Positions 1-6,278 of a DNA stretch of 7,317 nt are shown here, in pieces. Under the pieces are notes generated by a model. The model saw only the letters and a list, made by a program, of their open reading frames with translations. It was not told the origin of the DNA and did not search any database. The DNA is taken from assembly GCA_012518745.1 (NCBI GenBank), contig JAAYRM010000147.1, positions 1-7,317 on the forward strand, in the 5' to 3' direction. This stretch comes from Tissierellia bacterium. Its GTDB lineage: Bacteria > Bacillota > Clostridia > Tissierellales > Tepidimicrobiaceae. Each line of letters begins with the position of its first letter. Position 1 is the stretch's first letter. Both the position numbers and the translations under genes were made by a program.

Positions 1-1
1 A

Positions 2-145
2 TATGGGAACAATCTTTGTTCCGTACTACAAACCTTCCGCAGTAATGATAGTAAGGGGTTATGGGCAAATCTTGCCTCAAGCCATCCGGATACCGATGAT
101 AGGATTGCTAAATTGCAGGAGCTAGGTTGCGATTATGCTATTTAG
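2..145 (+). CDS. C-terminal end of a probable M48-family metallopeptidase (5'-truncated by window edge)
   Basis: This is an open frame from the left edge to a TAG at 143-145, giving 47 residues and ending LGCDYAI. The segment LWANLASSHPDTDDRIAKLQ is what shows the family: the C-terminus of M48 (HtpX/Ste24-type) zinc peptidases commonly has a (S/T)HP-x-(S/T/D)-x-x-RI-x-x-L motif just before the end. The catalytic HExxH would lie outside the window, so activity cannot be judged. It is the only + strand gene; it converges with the long - strand operon and is followed 16 nt later by a hairpin terminator. The HP..(D)RI..L signature is clear but short. Another protein with a similar tail is possible. 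Confidence 0.68.
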   Translation, partial: YGNNLCSVLQTFRSNDSKGLWANLASSHPDTDDRIAKLQELGCDYAI

Positions 146-157
146 TATATGATATTT

Positions 158-188
158 AAAGAGAGTTCCAATTGGAACTCTCCTTTTG
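158..188 (+). terminator. Rho-independent terminator after the M48-like gene, possibly bidirectional
   Basis: A perfect inverted repeat at 161-182 has 9-bp arms GAGAGTTCC and GGAACTCTC around an AATT loop. It is followed on the + strand by CTTTT and preceded by AAA, which pairs with part of the T tract. It sits 13-16 nt past the + strand stop codon. Read from the - strand, the same hairpin is followed only by TTTAAAT, a weaker U tract. It could still end the long - strand operon, whose last stop codon is about 57 nt away. Confidence 0.85.
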
Positions 189-238
189 TATGTGTGTTCC
201 AGAAGTATAATTATTGGGTCTTTTAATAATCCATAATT

Positions 239-2389
239 TTATGAATCTAACGTTCTTTCTAAATTCCTTAGATTAGATATCCTTCCATTTACCCTTATGG
301 CCTTTCCATCTATGACCTCAACTTTATTATCGCCTATAATATATCGGCCAAATTCTTTTCTTATAGTATGTACCCTTGAATCAGATATTCTTTTCAACAC
401 CTTATATACTTCTATCTCCAGATTACTCCTAAGTTTTAGTTCATGCATATTTTCTGCATTTTTCAATAGATATAGTGTGGTATAGGATACCAGGCGTGTT
501 CCCGATTGTATAGGTTCTACTGTTCTTATCCTCTTTATATTCTTAAGGTTTAATCTTAAATATAGTACCCCTTCCATTCCGGGCTTTGCAAGTATTTCCC
601 TACACTCTCCTCTTCTGTACTTCTCTACACCTTCAATCTTAGCAAAATACCTTATCCCTGCCTCTTCCCCGAAAGATGCCTTAGATTGATAAAAAGCTAT
701 ATATTCCACGCCTAACCTTATGTTGGATAACCTTTTGACAGGAATATGATAGAAATTATTATCCATATATGCCTGCATATGATCCCTATCTTTAACATTT
801 ACCACCATTACATTTTCTACTTTGAACTTCGCATAATCATCGTATTCGTCTACAATTATCCTTTTACTCTTTGCCTCCAAATCCGATTGATTAATTATCC
901 TCCCTAGATGTTCTTCAATCAATTTGGTGCTACCGGGTAACATTGGAAAGGCACCTACATTAACCTCTTCTATGCTCTTGAAAAATCTATGGTCTCTGAA
1001 TCGTTCTTCATCTCCATAGGGAAACATTACATAGGCACCAAAGGTTTCATATTTATATTTAAAATCGGTTCCCATCTTAGATACTATAGCATCCCTATAC
1101 CTATGCATTACATTTACATCTTCCTCCATAGGTCCTATATCTCCATCATTACCTATGGATAGGCGATACTTAGCATCAAATATATAGGTCCTATCATTCA
1201 TTCCATCTATATTCCTAATATGTAATACTGTATCCGGCCTTTGATTGGTCGTAGGTGAGGAATAGAATTTATTATACCAGAGCTCCAACCTATTCTTACT
1301 ACTTTTATATACTGTTTTGGCCTCTGAACTTTGTAATAGAGATAGATGCATACCGGTATCCCTGTATTGTAATATACCATACTCCTCCACATCATATCCT
1401 AGTTTCGTAAGTATATTATGTATTTTTATATAGCACCATATTTCATATAGATCATATAGCTTTTTAGGGGTAACTCTGAACAAATCTTCCCCCAAATCCA
1501 ATCCCTTCTGTAGCATGAAATACTTTTTATACATCTCCCTGTATCCTGGTGCCATTTGGAATACCAAGCTCATGCTTTTTTTGCCAGTTAGGTTACCAAT
1601 ATCTTTAAAATGCCTCTTTATATATCCTTCCAATATCCCTTTCCTTTTTCTTAAGATGTCTATATAGGGATTTTGCTTCATGCCACCAAAATCCACAATC
1701 CTTTCAATGGAATCGAGCCTACTAATTATTCTCTCTATCATATATTTTACAAATCGATTTTCAAATATATCTATGGTAGTATTTTTCCTTTGCTCAACCA
1801 CTTTCAAAGGATAATAACCATTACCATCTATATTTATAAAACCGGCATCCGACCTTGTTAAAAGTTCAGGATGCTTTCTTATATAGGATCTACTTCTATT
1901 GGATATCCTCCTAGCTCTATGGGTGTCCATAATTCGTTCCTGGGTAAATACATTATGTTTGAAATTTGAAACTATCCTTTGAATCGATCTTTCCAGATCA
2001 TCAAATATGATATCCAATATGTTTATAAACTCAGCCCTAGTCTGATAATCCACATCCTTCAATTTCCCTGCAAGATAGGTCTTATCTATGAATTGAAAAG
2101 CCAAGGAAGATATCTCCTCATTTATCTCCTGGATCAATTCCTTATAATCCCTATGATAATCCAACTTACTGGGGAAGATCTCCAATGTAATGGTTAAAAC
2201 CTTTTCATTATCCTTATATATGGCTATATCCGTATATCCAATATCGGAACTAAAACCAATTATCCCAATATAACAATTACCTACGATTTGAAAATCATCG
2301 GTAATCCTAATACCAGCATGGAATATATCATACTTACCGTTCTCCTCCATATCCAATATCATTTGATACTGGCCATCTTCAAAAAACAT
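239..2389 (-). CDS. McrC-like DUF2357 / PD-(D/E)XK nuclease, main body (N-terminus lies in the -1 frame upstream)
   Basis: This 716-codon frame matches the DUF2357 plus PDDEXK_7 architecture of McrC-type nuclease partners of McrB. In order: an N-terminal beta-rich region and a helical DUF2357 part (IFPSKLDYHRDYKELI at 72-87, ENRFVKYMIE at 210-219, LYEIWCYIKI at 314-323). The nuclease core follows, with P385-D386 in RPDTVLHI and D405-A-K407 in YIFDAKYRL, then MHRYRDAI at 428-435. Residues from about 520 form a beta-rich tail (YHIPVKRL, YIAFYQSK, YFAKIEGVEKYRRGE) that may be an EVE/PUA-like domain; this is inference. The first ATG here (2387-2389) has no convincing ribosome binding site and starts in the middle of a domain. 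Family alignment expects more residues before FFEDGQYQ, and they are found in the upstream frame across a T6 run. The full product after a -1 shift would be 793 residues. It is the last gene of the restriction operon. Confidence 0.9.
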   Translation of the reverse strand: MFFEDGQYQMILDMEENGKYDIFHAGIRITDDFQIVGNCYIGIIGFSSDIGYTDIAIYKDNEKVLTITLEIFPSKLDYHRDYKELIQEINEEISSLAFQFIDKTYLAGKLKDVDYQTRAEFINILDIIFDDLERSIQRIVSNFKHNVFTQERIMDTHRARRISNRSRSYIRKHPELLTRSDAGFINIDGNGYYPLKVVEQRKNTTIDIFENRFVKYMIERIISRLDSIERIVDFGGMKQNPYIDILRKRKGILEGYIKRHFKDIGNLTGKKSMSLVFQMAPGYREMYKKYFMLQKGLDLGEDLFRVTPKKLYDLYEIWCYIKIHNILTKLGYDVEEYGILQYRDTGMHLSLLQSSEAKTVYKSSKNRLELWYNKFYSSPTTNQRPDTVLHIRNIDGMNDRTYIFDAKYRLSIGNDGDIGPMEEDVNVMHRYRDAIVSKMGTDFKYKYETFGAYVMFPYGDEERFRDHRFFKSIEEVNVGAFPMLPGSTKLIEEHLGRIINQSDLEAKSKRIIVDEYDDYAKFKVENVMVVNVKDRDHMQAYMDNNFYHIPVKRLSNIRLGVEYIAFYQSKASFGEEAGIRYFAKIEGVEKYRRGECREILAKPGMEGVLYLRLNLKNIKRIRTVEPIQSGTRLVSYTTLYLLKNAENMHELKLRSNLEIEVYKVLKRISDSRVHTIRKEFGRYIIGDNKVEVIDGKAIRVNGRISNLRNLERTLDS

Positions 2390-2619
2390 GGCATCATAGT
2401 ATTACCACTACTTTCCACCAGTTTACCGAAATCCGTTATAGTTTTTAAAGTAATATCCTCATCCCTATAATCATTAATTATTATAGAGGCCGGTATATTC
2501 ATATTCGCCTTTATAGCCTTGCTCTTTTCATTTGATATGCTACCCGTAAAAATTATTGAATATCCATTAGAACGGATCTCCATCAATTTTAATCTATTGC
2601 CAGTACGAAGCAAATCCAT
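2359..2619 (-). CDS. N-terminal part of the McrC-like DUF2357 protein (0-frame segment before the frameshift)
   Basis: This 86-codon frame reads MDLLRTGNRL... and ends shortly after the T6 run. An in-frame ATG 6 nt upstream (2625) is too close to the ribosome binding site. AAGGGG at 2628-2633 is 8 nt from the ATG at 2619, which is therefore preferred. Segments such as YSIIFTGSIS, ASIIINDYRDEDITL and ITDFGKLVESSG look like ordinary folded protein rather than a noise ORF. The start overlaps the end of mcrB by 26 nt, as expected for translational coupling of mcrB and mcrC. At ...NTMMPCF the frame meets TTTTTTG: staying in frame gives LKMASIK and a TGA at 2359, while a -1 shift enters the main DUF2357 frame at EDGQYQM. 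Taken alone it could be a small separate protein, but the sense of the join makes it very likely the first 80 residues of McrC. Confidence 0.78.
   Translation of the reverse strand: MDLLRTGNRLKLMEIRSNGYSIIFTGSISNEKSKAIKANMNIPASIIINDYRDEDITLKTITDFGKLVESSGNTMMPCFLKMASIK
2380..2386 (-). other. Candidate -1 slippery heptamer T TTT TTG inside mcrC
   Basis: In the upstream frame the codons are TGT TTT TTG, so the heptamer has the X XXY YYZ register that allows both tRNAs to slip back one base onto TTT TTT. The next codon then becomes GAA, and the DUF2357 frame continues to its stop at 239. I see no obvious strong stem or internal Shine-Dalgarno stimulator nearby, so transcriptional slippage on the T6 tract, a true mutation, or an undercounted T homopolymer are equally open. 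Confidence 0.7.
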
Positions 2620-4330
2620 CTTCATAACCCCTTAACATCATAAGTATCTTGCTTGCCGTTCTCTCATATAGAGCAGTTTCTAGATTTTGTTCCCCCATTT
2701 CTATATAGTTGATCCCATCAATGATCTCTCCATCCGGATTGCAATAATTATATAGATGGATTAGAATATCTTTAATAACCCTGTCACTTCCAGTAATTGC
2801 AGGGAGGACCTTTTGCATTATCTGATAATCAAAGGCTACATTCTCATCCAATAAACTGTGCTTCTTGTTCTCTAACATATAAAATACAATCTCATCCCTA
2901 ACCCTATATCCAAAATGCTTATTCCCCATAGCCAATATATTATTGATTGCAACTATTCTATTGTTTATCTTTACTACATAATCCTTGTCCGAAACAAGTG
3001 CATCTTTAATGGAGATAAACCTGGTTCTAAACCAGTTATTACCTAACATTAAAGGTTCTATATCATCTTCTATTTCAAAATCCAAATACTCAAGTCGAAC
3101 ATCAGAAAATTCTATAGTATTAGCCCTATCCAATACCTTTCTACTAAAAGAAAAGGTGGTATCATCCATATTGACCGTACCTACTATATATAAGTTTTCC
3201 GGGATTATTAAATTGGCAAATATGTCATCCCCTGGTAGATAACCCTTAGGAAATATATTATCCGTTATAAGTTTGCCATCTTCTCTAAAATACCTGGACT
3301 CTATTATACTTAGATATTCGCTTAAATAATACTCCACCCTAGCTAGATTCATCTCGTCCAGACATATAAAATATGGCTTATTTATATTTTCCTGTCTAGA
3401 TGCCTCATATATAATCTTTGTTAACTGCCCTGGTACAAATTTGCTATTTATATCCTTATATCCAAATAGGTCTGTGCTATCGTTCCAATCGGGTTTAACG
3501 CTGATTATATTGTATCTATTATTGGTGGATGTGGCATTTATGGCCTGGCTAAAGAGTTTAACCAGTTTAGATTTTCCCGTCCCGCTAATACCAGCTAATA
3601 TTAGAAAGGGTTTGGTTTTGAGGCTTAGATAGAAATTGCTTAGGTCTTCGTAGGAAAAAATAAAGCCCCTTGATCTTATATATTTCTCTATTCTTACAAT
3701 ATTGGTCTTCATATCTGATTCCCCACGATCTATTATTTCAATTTCATTGGATAGTCCTTCATCACCCTTAAATATCAGATTATAATAATCGTCATATATC
3801 CCTATCATACATTCCAAATCCTCAATAAATTCCTCTTTCATAGGTAGGTTGTCCTTTAGATATTCCCTATAGAAGATAGAACCCATCTCATAATCAATAT
3901 TTCCTATTATTAGATCATTGTCCGTGCTGAAACGATCGCTATCTATAATATCTCTTATATCCTCCCTAGTTTTAATCATCCTCTCCCTTGCTGCCTTGGT
4001 ACCCAGGTCCCTTTTTAAGTTTGTACATCCTTGGTTTAATGTTAGATACACCCGACTCATATCCTGGGAGAATAGATATACTATATAGACCCCCCGTTGA
4101 ATGGTAGTAGTTATCTCCTCGTTGTATATTGCAATCCAAGGATATCTAGTCCACGTACCTGCACCAGAGGAGCCCCTTGCCTTTAAACCGAACTTATTAA
4201 CTACTTCACCTACCGCATCTGTGGCGGTATAATTTATAAGCCTGAACATCTCATGGTTTTTATTAAATCTACCCACGGTTATACTATCTAAATAGTTGTT
4301 CAATATGTTCTTAAAATGATCAACAAGCAT
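2594..4330 (-). CDS. McrB-like AAA+ GTPase with N-terminal MrcB_N (DUF3578) domain
   Basis: This 578-residue motor subunit belongs to a McrBC-type (type IV) restriction system, which cuts modified DNA. The N-terminal third resembles MrcB_N/DUF3578, a presumed modified-DNA reader: GSSGAGTWTRYPWIAI at 53-68, QRGVYIVYLF at 78-87 and VYLTLNQG at 94-101. A linker of roughly 100 residues leads to the AAA+ core. The core has Walker A GISGTGKSK at 247-255 (K253), Walker B FICLDEMNLA at 321-330 (D325, E326) and the McrB signature region GTVNMDDTTFSFSRKVLDRA at 384-403, in a form unlike the classic MNTADR. RVRDEIVFYM at 476-485 is a likely sensor-2 region. GTP rather than ATP use is known for McrB and is inferred here. 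It starts 37 nt after the NucS-like gene, behind GGAGGGG at 7 nt spacing, and overlaps mcrC by 26 nt. The frame is intact and both nucleotide-binding motifs are complete. Confidence 0.93.
   Translation of the reverse strand: MLVDHFKNILNNYLDSITVGRFNKNHEMFRLINYTATDAVGEVVNKFGLKARGSSGAGTWTRYPWIAIYNEEITTTIQRGVYIVYLFSQDMSRVYLTLNQGCTNLKRDLGTKAARERMIKTREDIRDIIDSDRFSTDNDLIIGNIDYEMGSIFYREYLKDNLPMKEEFIEDLECMIGIYDDYYNLIFKGDEGLSNEIEIIDRGESDMKTNIVRIEKYIRSRGFIFSYEDLSNFYLSLKTKPFLILAGISGTGKSKLVKLFSQAINATSTNNRYNIISVKPDWNDSTDLFGYKDINSKFVPGQLTKIIYEASRQENINKPYFICLDEMNLARVEYYLSEYLSIIESRYFREDGKLITDNIFPKGYLPGDDIFANLIIPENLYIVGTVNMDDTTFSFSRKVLDRANTIEFSDVRLEYLDFEIEDDIEPLMLGNNWFRTRFISIKDALVSDKDYVVKINNRIVAINNILAMGNKHFGYRVRDEIVFYMLENKKHSLLDENVAFDYQIMQKVLPAITGSDRVIKDILIHLYNYCNPDGEIIDGINYIEMGEQNLETALYERTASKILMMLRGYEDGFASYWQ
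2628..2633 (-). promoter_or_regulatory. Ribosome binding site deciding the mcrC start
   Basis: AAGGGG on the - strand lies 8 nt from the ATG at 2617-2619 and only 2 nt from the ATG at 2623-2625. This supports the downstream ATG as the initiation codon. It lies inside the 3' end of mcrB. Confidence 0.7.
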
Positions 4331-4337
4331 ACTTATA

Positions 4338-4344
4338 CCCCTCC
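4338..4344 (-). promoter_or_regulatory. Strong ribosome binding site of the mcrB-like gene
   Basis: GGAGGGG lies 7 nt upstream of the ATG at 4328-4330, in the 37-nt gap after the NucS-like gene. No promoter-like sequence is evident in this gap, so mcrB is probably read from upstream. Confidence 0.75.
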
Positions 4345-4367
4345 ATCAACTATCCTGCCTCCCGAAA

Positions 4368-5357
4368 TCAGCCTGTTATCCTCTTACCCCTCCAATCCCA
4401 TTTCCCATCCTTTTTGGGATCATATAATCTAAACTTACCCTTGCCTATCCTAAAGAACAGATCCCTTTGCCCGCTTGGATAGTGTTTTCTGGAGGTATGA
4501 TTTACACAATCCTGAATTATCTGGCACCTAATGGTATTAGGTTTTATGGCTGGATGCTCTTGAACAAGTCCGTTGATAACTTCCGATTGGGTAAATATGA
4601 TATCTCGGTCTCCCCCGGTTATCCTATTTATGTAATCGCTCACTATATCCTTTACCCTGGTATCACCACTCCATCTGATAATAGAACCTGTCCCCTTTCC
4701 ATCAATTGATGCTTTGATGATATCGTCATGTCCAACTACCTTCTCCGTACTTATGAAGAATTCTCCTTGTTGCGTCTTCAATACCTTATACTCCATGCAG
4801 AAGATATCCATATCGTGGATATTCCTTAAATAGGTAGCTACCTGTTTAACCGATGGTGATATATCCTCGGCGATTATATATAATTTCTGTGCTCTATTGA
4901 ATATGAAATTAATCCCTTCCCCGTCATCTGGATAAAAGGTATCCCTAAATATCTCATTCAGGCTTTTACCACTCCATTTTTCATCTTCGTTATAATAGAG
5001 CTGGGCCATGTCGTTTAAGTCTTCATATTTCAGCCTATATCCCCATGCGGCATATTCCAATATCTGAGCTATAACATCCCGGGGAGTTCTGCTCTTTTTC
5101 AGCTCCACAATTACCAAATCCCCTTCACCATCCACGCCTATAAGATCGGGATATTTGCCTACCTCCCCTATGGATGCGGTAACCTGCCTTCCTATCCACA
5201 ATATGGTTTTACCCTCTTCCTCATCCAATAATATATTTGGGCTGTTTTCCAACCAATTTTCAAAATCCTTTTCATAATCGATTTGGCCGGGTAATACCCT
5301 TTCCAATATTCCTTCCTCTATATCATCATCCACCATCTTCAATTTATAAAGTGACAT
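4368..5357 (-). CDS. NucS/DUF91-like PD-(D/E)XK nuclease with C-terminal winged-helix-like domain
   Basis: The gene encodes 329 residues from the third of three consecutive ATGs (MSLYKLKMV). This start is chosen because AAGGGGG at 5364-5370 is 6 nt upstream; the open frame extends 19 codons further to an ATG inside mntA without a good ribosome binding site. Residues about 28-105 look like the NucS/COG1637-type nuclease: DFENWLENSP, then KYPDLIGVDGEGDLVIVELKK with D71 and E85-x-K87, then Q98 in AQILEYAAWGY. Residues about 245-318 resemble a winged-helix or HARE-HTH-like domain known from restriction-associated proteins: FTQSEVINGL, KPNTIRCQI, VNHTSRKHYP, FFRIGKGKFRLYDPKKDG. It overlaps the mntA stop by 14 nt and precedes mcrB by 37 nt. 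Inferred role: an accessory nuclease of the McrBC-like system, probably cytoplasmic and DNA-directed. The nuclease call is firm; the exact family and substrate are uncertain. Confidence 0.85.
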   Translation of the reverse strand: MSLYKLKMVDDDIEEGILERVLPGQIDYEKDFENWLENSPNILLDEEEGKTILWIGRQVTASIGEVGKYPDLIGVDGEGDLVIVELKKSRTPRDVIAQILEYAAWGYRLKYEDLNDMAQLYYNEDEKWSGKSLNEIFRDTFYPDDGEGINFIFNRAQKLYIIAEDISPSVKQVATYLRNIHDMDIFCMEYKVLKTQQGEFFISTEKVVGHDDIIKASIDGKGTGSIIRWSGDTRVKDIVSDYINRITGGDRDIIFTQSEVINGLVQEHPAIKPNTIRCQIIQDCVNHTSRKHYPSGQRDLFFRIGKGKFRLYDPKKDGKWDWRGKRITG

Positions 5358-5790
5358 CATCATCCCCCTTAAACATCTCCAAAAACTTCCTATGCCCAAT
5401 CTCATTTTGCACATTTCTAAAATACTCCATATCCATATAGCGGCTCATAACCTTGGATTCGTAAAGCACCTTTGTCAATAGGTCCTTCATATAGATGACC
5501 TCTCCATATTTTATAACCTGAAATTGCAGCACCATATTCACCTGATTTAATATCACCAAATCTATATCTTCCCGCCTAAATATCCTCACCAGATCATCCA
5601 ATATATCGAGTTTTACAAGGGGTTCTGGTTTTCCATCTAGATACATAGCTATATCTAAGTCGCTATTTTCTCTATTAATGCCCTTTGCATAGGAACCAAA
5701 GATATAGATCAGTTGGATATCATATCTGTCTACAAGCTGATCCATATGCTCATATAGAATTTTTTTAACCTCTTGTATATTATTTTGCAT
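5344..5790 (-). CDS. mntA: MntA-type minimal nucleotidyltransferase antitoxin
   Basis: This 148-residue protein of the polymerase-beta nucleotidyltransferase fold is the antitoxin half of a HepT-MntA type VII system. Known members transfer AMP onto a tyrosine of HepT and silence it. The catalytic pattern GS-x10-DxD is complete: G32-S33 in FGSYAKG, then D44 and D46 in SDLDIAM, with the third acid D77 in EDIDLVIL. The start is the ATG at 5788-5790, with AGGTGG at 5 nt spacing; a GTG at 5797-5799 would extend it by three codons but overlaps the ribosome binding site. It lies 9 nt after hepT and ends 14 nt inside the NucS-like gene, so toxin, antitoxin and restriction genes appear translationally linked. 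The tail after residue 100 carries helices (LTKVLYESKVMSRYMDMEYF) typical of this group. Confidence 0.93.
   Translation of the reverse strand: MQNNIQEVKKILYEHMDQLVDRYDIQLIYIFGSYAKGINRENSDLDIAMYLDGKPEPLVKLDILDDLVRIFRREDIDLVILNQVNMVLQFQVIKYGEVIYMKDLLTKVLYESKVMSRYMDMEYFRNVQNEIGHRKFLEMFKGDDDVTL
5364..5370 (-). promoter_or_regulatory. Ribosome binding site deciding the NucS-like gene start
   Basis: AAGGGGG lies within the last codons of mntA. It is 6 nt from the ATG at 5355-5357, 3 nt from the ATG at 5360 and adjacent to the ATG at 5363, which favours the most downstream of the three. Confidence 0.65.
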
Positions 5791-5795
5791 AGCTA

Positions 5796-5801
5796 CCACC
5801 T
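5796..5801 (-). promoter_or_regulatory. Ribosome binding site of mntA overlapping the hepT stop
   Basis: AGGTGG shares bases with the hepT TAG stop codon (5800-5802) and is 5 nt from the mntA ATG. This arrangement suggests that antitoxin synthesis is coupled to toxin translation. Confidence 0.6.
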
Positions 5802-6237
5802 ATGAATAATTTTCTTTCAACCATCTATCTATATATTCCATATACCGTATAAAATCGTCTAATCTTGTATGTAATACATTTAATATTATTTCTTCATCCA
5901 CATTGGTATAATCATGGACCAATATATTCCTAAACCCTACCATCTTAGACAATTCTTCGGTAAATTCCCTTGGAAGAATATCTAATTTAGCCAATTCAAG
6001 TATCGACTCCCTATAGGTATGAGGCTTTTCAATGTTATTTGCAGATATTATGATATTAGCGATATCGATTACCGTTTCAATTAAAATTTGTATTCCCCGC
6101 TCTATACCCCAATACCTAATTATATCTTCCTTTAAGTTATCCATTGTCACACCTATTGAAACCTGTTTTAAAAAAATTAAATTCTGTTCCATCTCCCTTA
6201 CTTTCCCGTCTATTAAGCTTGCTATATCCCCAGTCAT
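5800..6237 (-). CDS. hepT: HepT-type HEPN RNase toxin
   Basis: This 145-residue, all-helical HEPN protein is the toxin of the HepT-MntA pair; known homologues are RNases that cleave tRNA or mRNA. The HEPN active-site motif Rx4HxY is intact in GFRNILVHDYTN: R103, H108 and Y110. Y110 is the position expected to be AMPylated by MntA in characterised systems (homology inference). The helix WGIERGIQILIETVIDIANIII at 43-64 is also typical of HepT; it is amphipathic rather than membrane-spanning. The ATG at 6235-6237 follows AAGGAGG at 7 nt spacing, the best ribosome binding site in the window. The stop TAG is 9 nt before the mntA ATG. A T7 tract in its own frame (6170-6176) is read correctly. Confidence 0.94.
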   Translation of the reverse strand: MTGDIASLIDGKVREMEQNLIFLKQVSIGVTMDNLKEDIIRYWGIERGIQILIETVIDIANIIISANNIEKPHTYRESILELAKLDILPREFTEELSKMVGFRNILVHDYTNVDEEIILNVLHTRLDDFIRYMEYIDRWLKENYS

Positions 6238-6244
6238 ATTATAG

Positions 6245-6251
6245 CCTCCTT
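6245..6251 (-). promoter_or_regulatory. Consensus Shine-Dalgarno of hepT
   Basis: AAGGAGG lies 7 nt from the hepT ATG. In the -1 frame of dppA a TAA at 6250-6252 overlaps this site by two bases, a common stop/ribosome-binding-site join in operons. It supports the idea that the dppA frame originally ended here rather than at 6279. Confidence 0.8.
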
Positions 6252-6278
6252 AATTTAATATCGCATACCTATATGCTA

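Noticed and set aside
211..236. Imperfect dyad TTATTGG...CCATAA after the mcrC stop as a dedicated terminator
   Set aside because: The stem is short, AT-rich and interrupted, with no following U tract in the right orientation.
1207..1395. A 62-codon - strand frame inside mcrC
   Set aside because: It overlaps the PD-(D/E)XK core of mcrC in another frame and looks compositionally random.
1105..1680. Many recurring CCTATAT / ATATAGG words that looked like a dispersed repeat
   Set aside because: They lie in coding sequence without fixed spacing and follow from heavy use of ATA, TAT and AGG codons. There is no array or direct repeat structure.
297..3632. Small + strand open frames of 60-85 codons across the mcrB/mcrC region
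   Set aside because: They are antisense shadows of well-supported - strand genes, with no ribosome binding sites or recognisable protein features.
5358..5414. Upstream ATG start for the NucS-like protein (MCKMRLGIGS...)
   Set aside because: These codons overlap mntA out of frame, have no ribosome binding site and do not resemble the family. The ATG at 5357 is well placed behind AAGGGGG.
6236..6243. TATAAT directly before the hepT ATG as a -10 promoter box
   Set aside because: It lies between the Shine-Dalgarno and the start codon, so a transcript from it would lack the strong ribosome binding site. No matching -35 was seen at proper spacing.
6263..6276. Inverted repeat GCATA-CCTA-TATGC upstream of hepT as a possible operator
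   Set aside because: The arms are only 5 bp, AT-rich and expected by chance. The stretch is also readable as coding sequence in the -1 frame of dppA.
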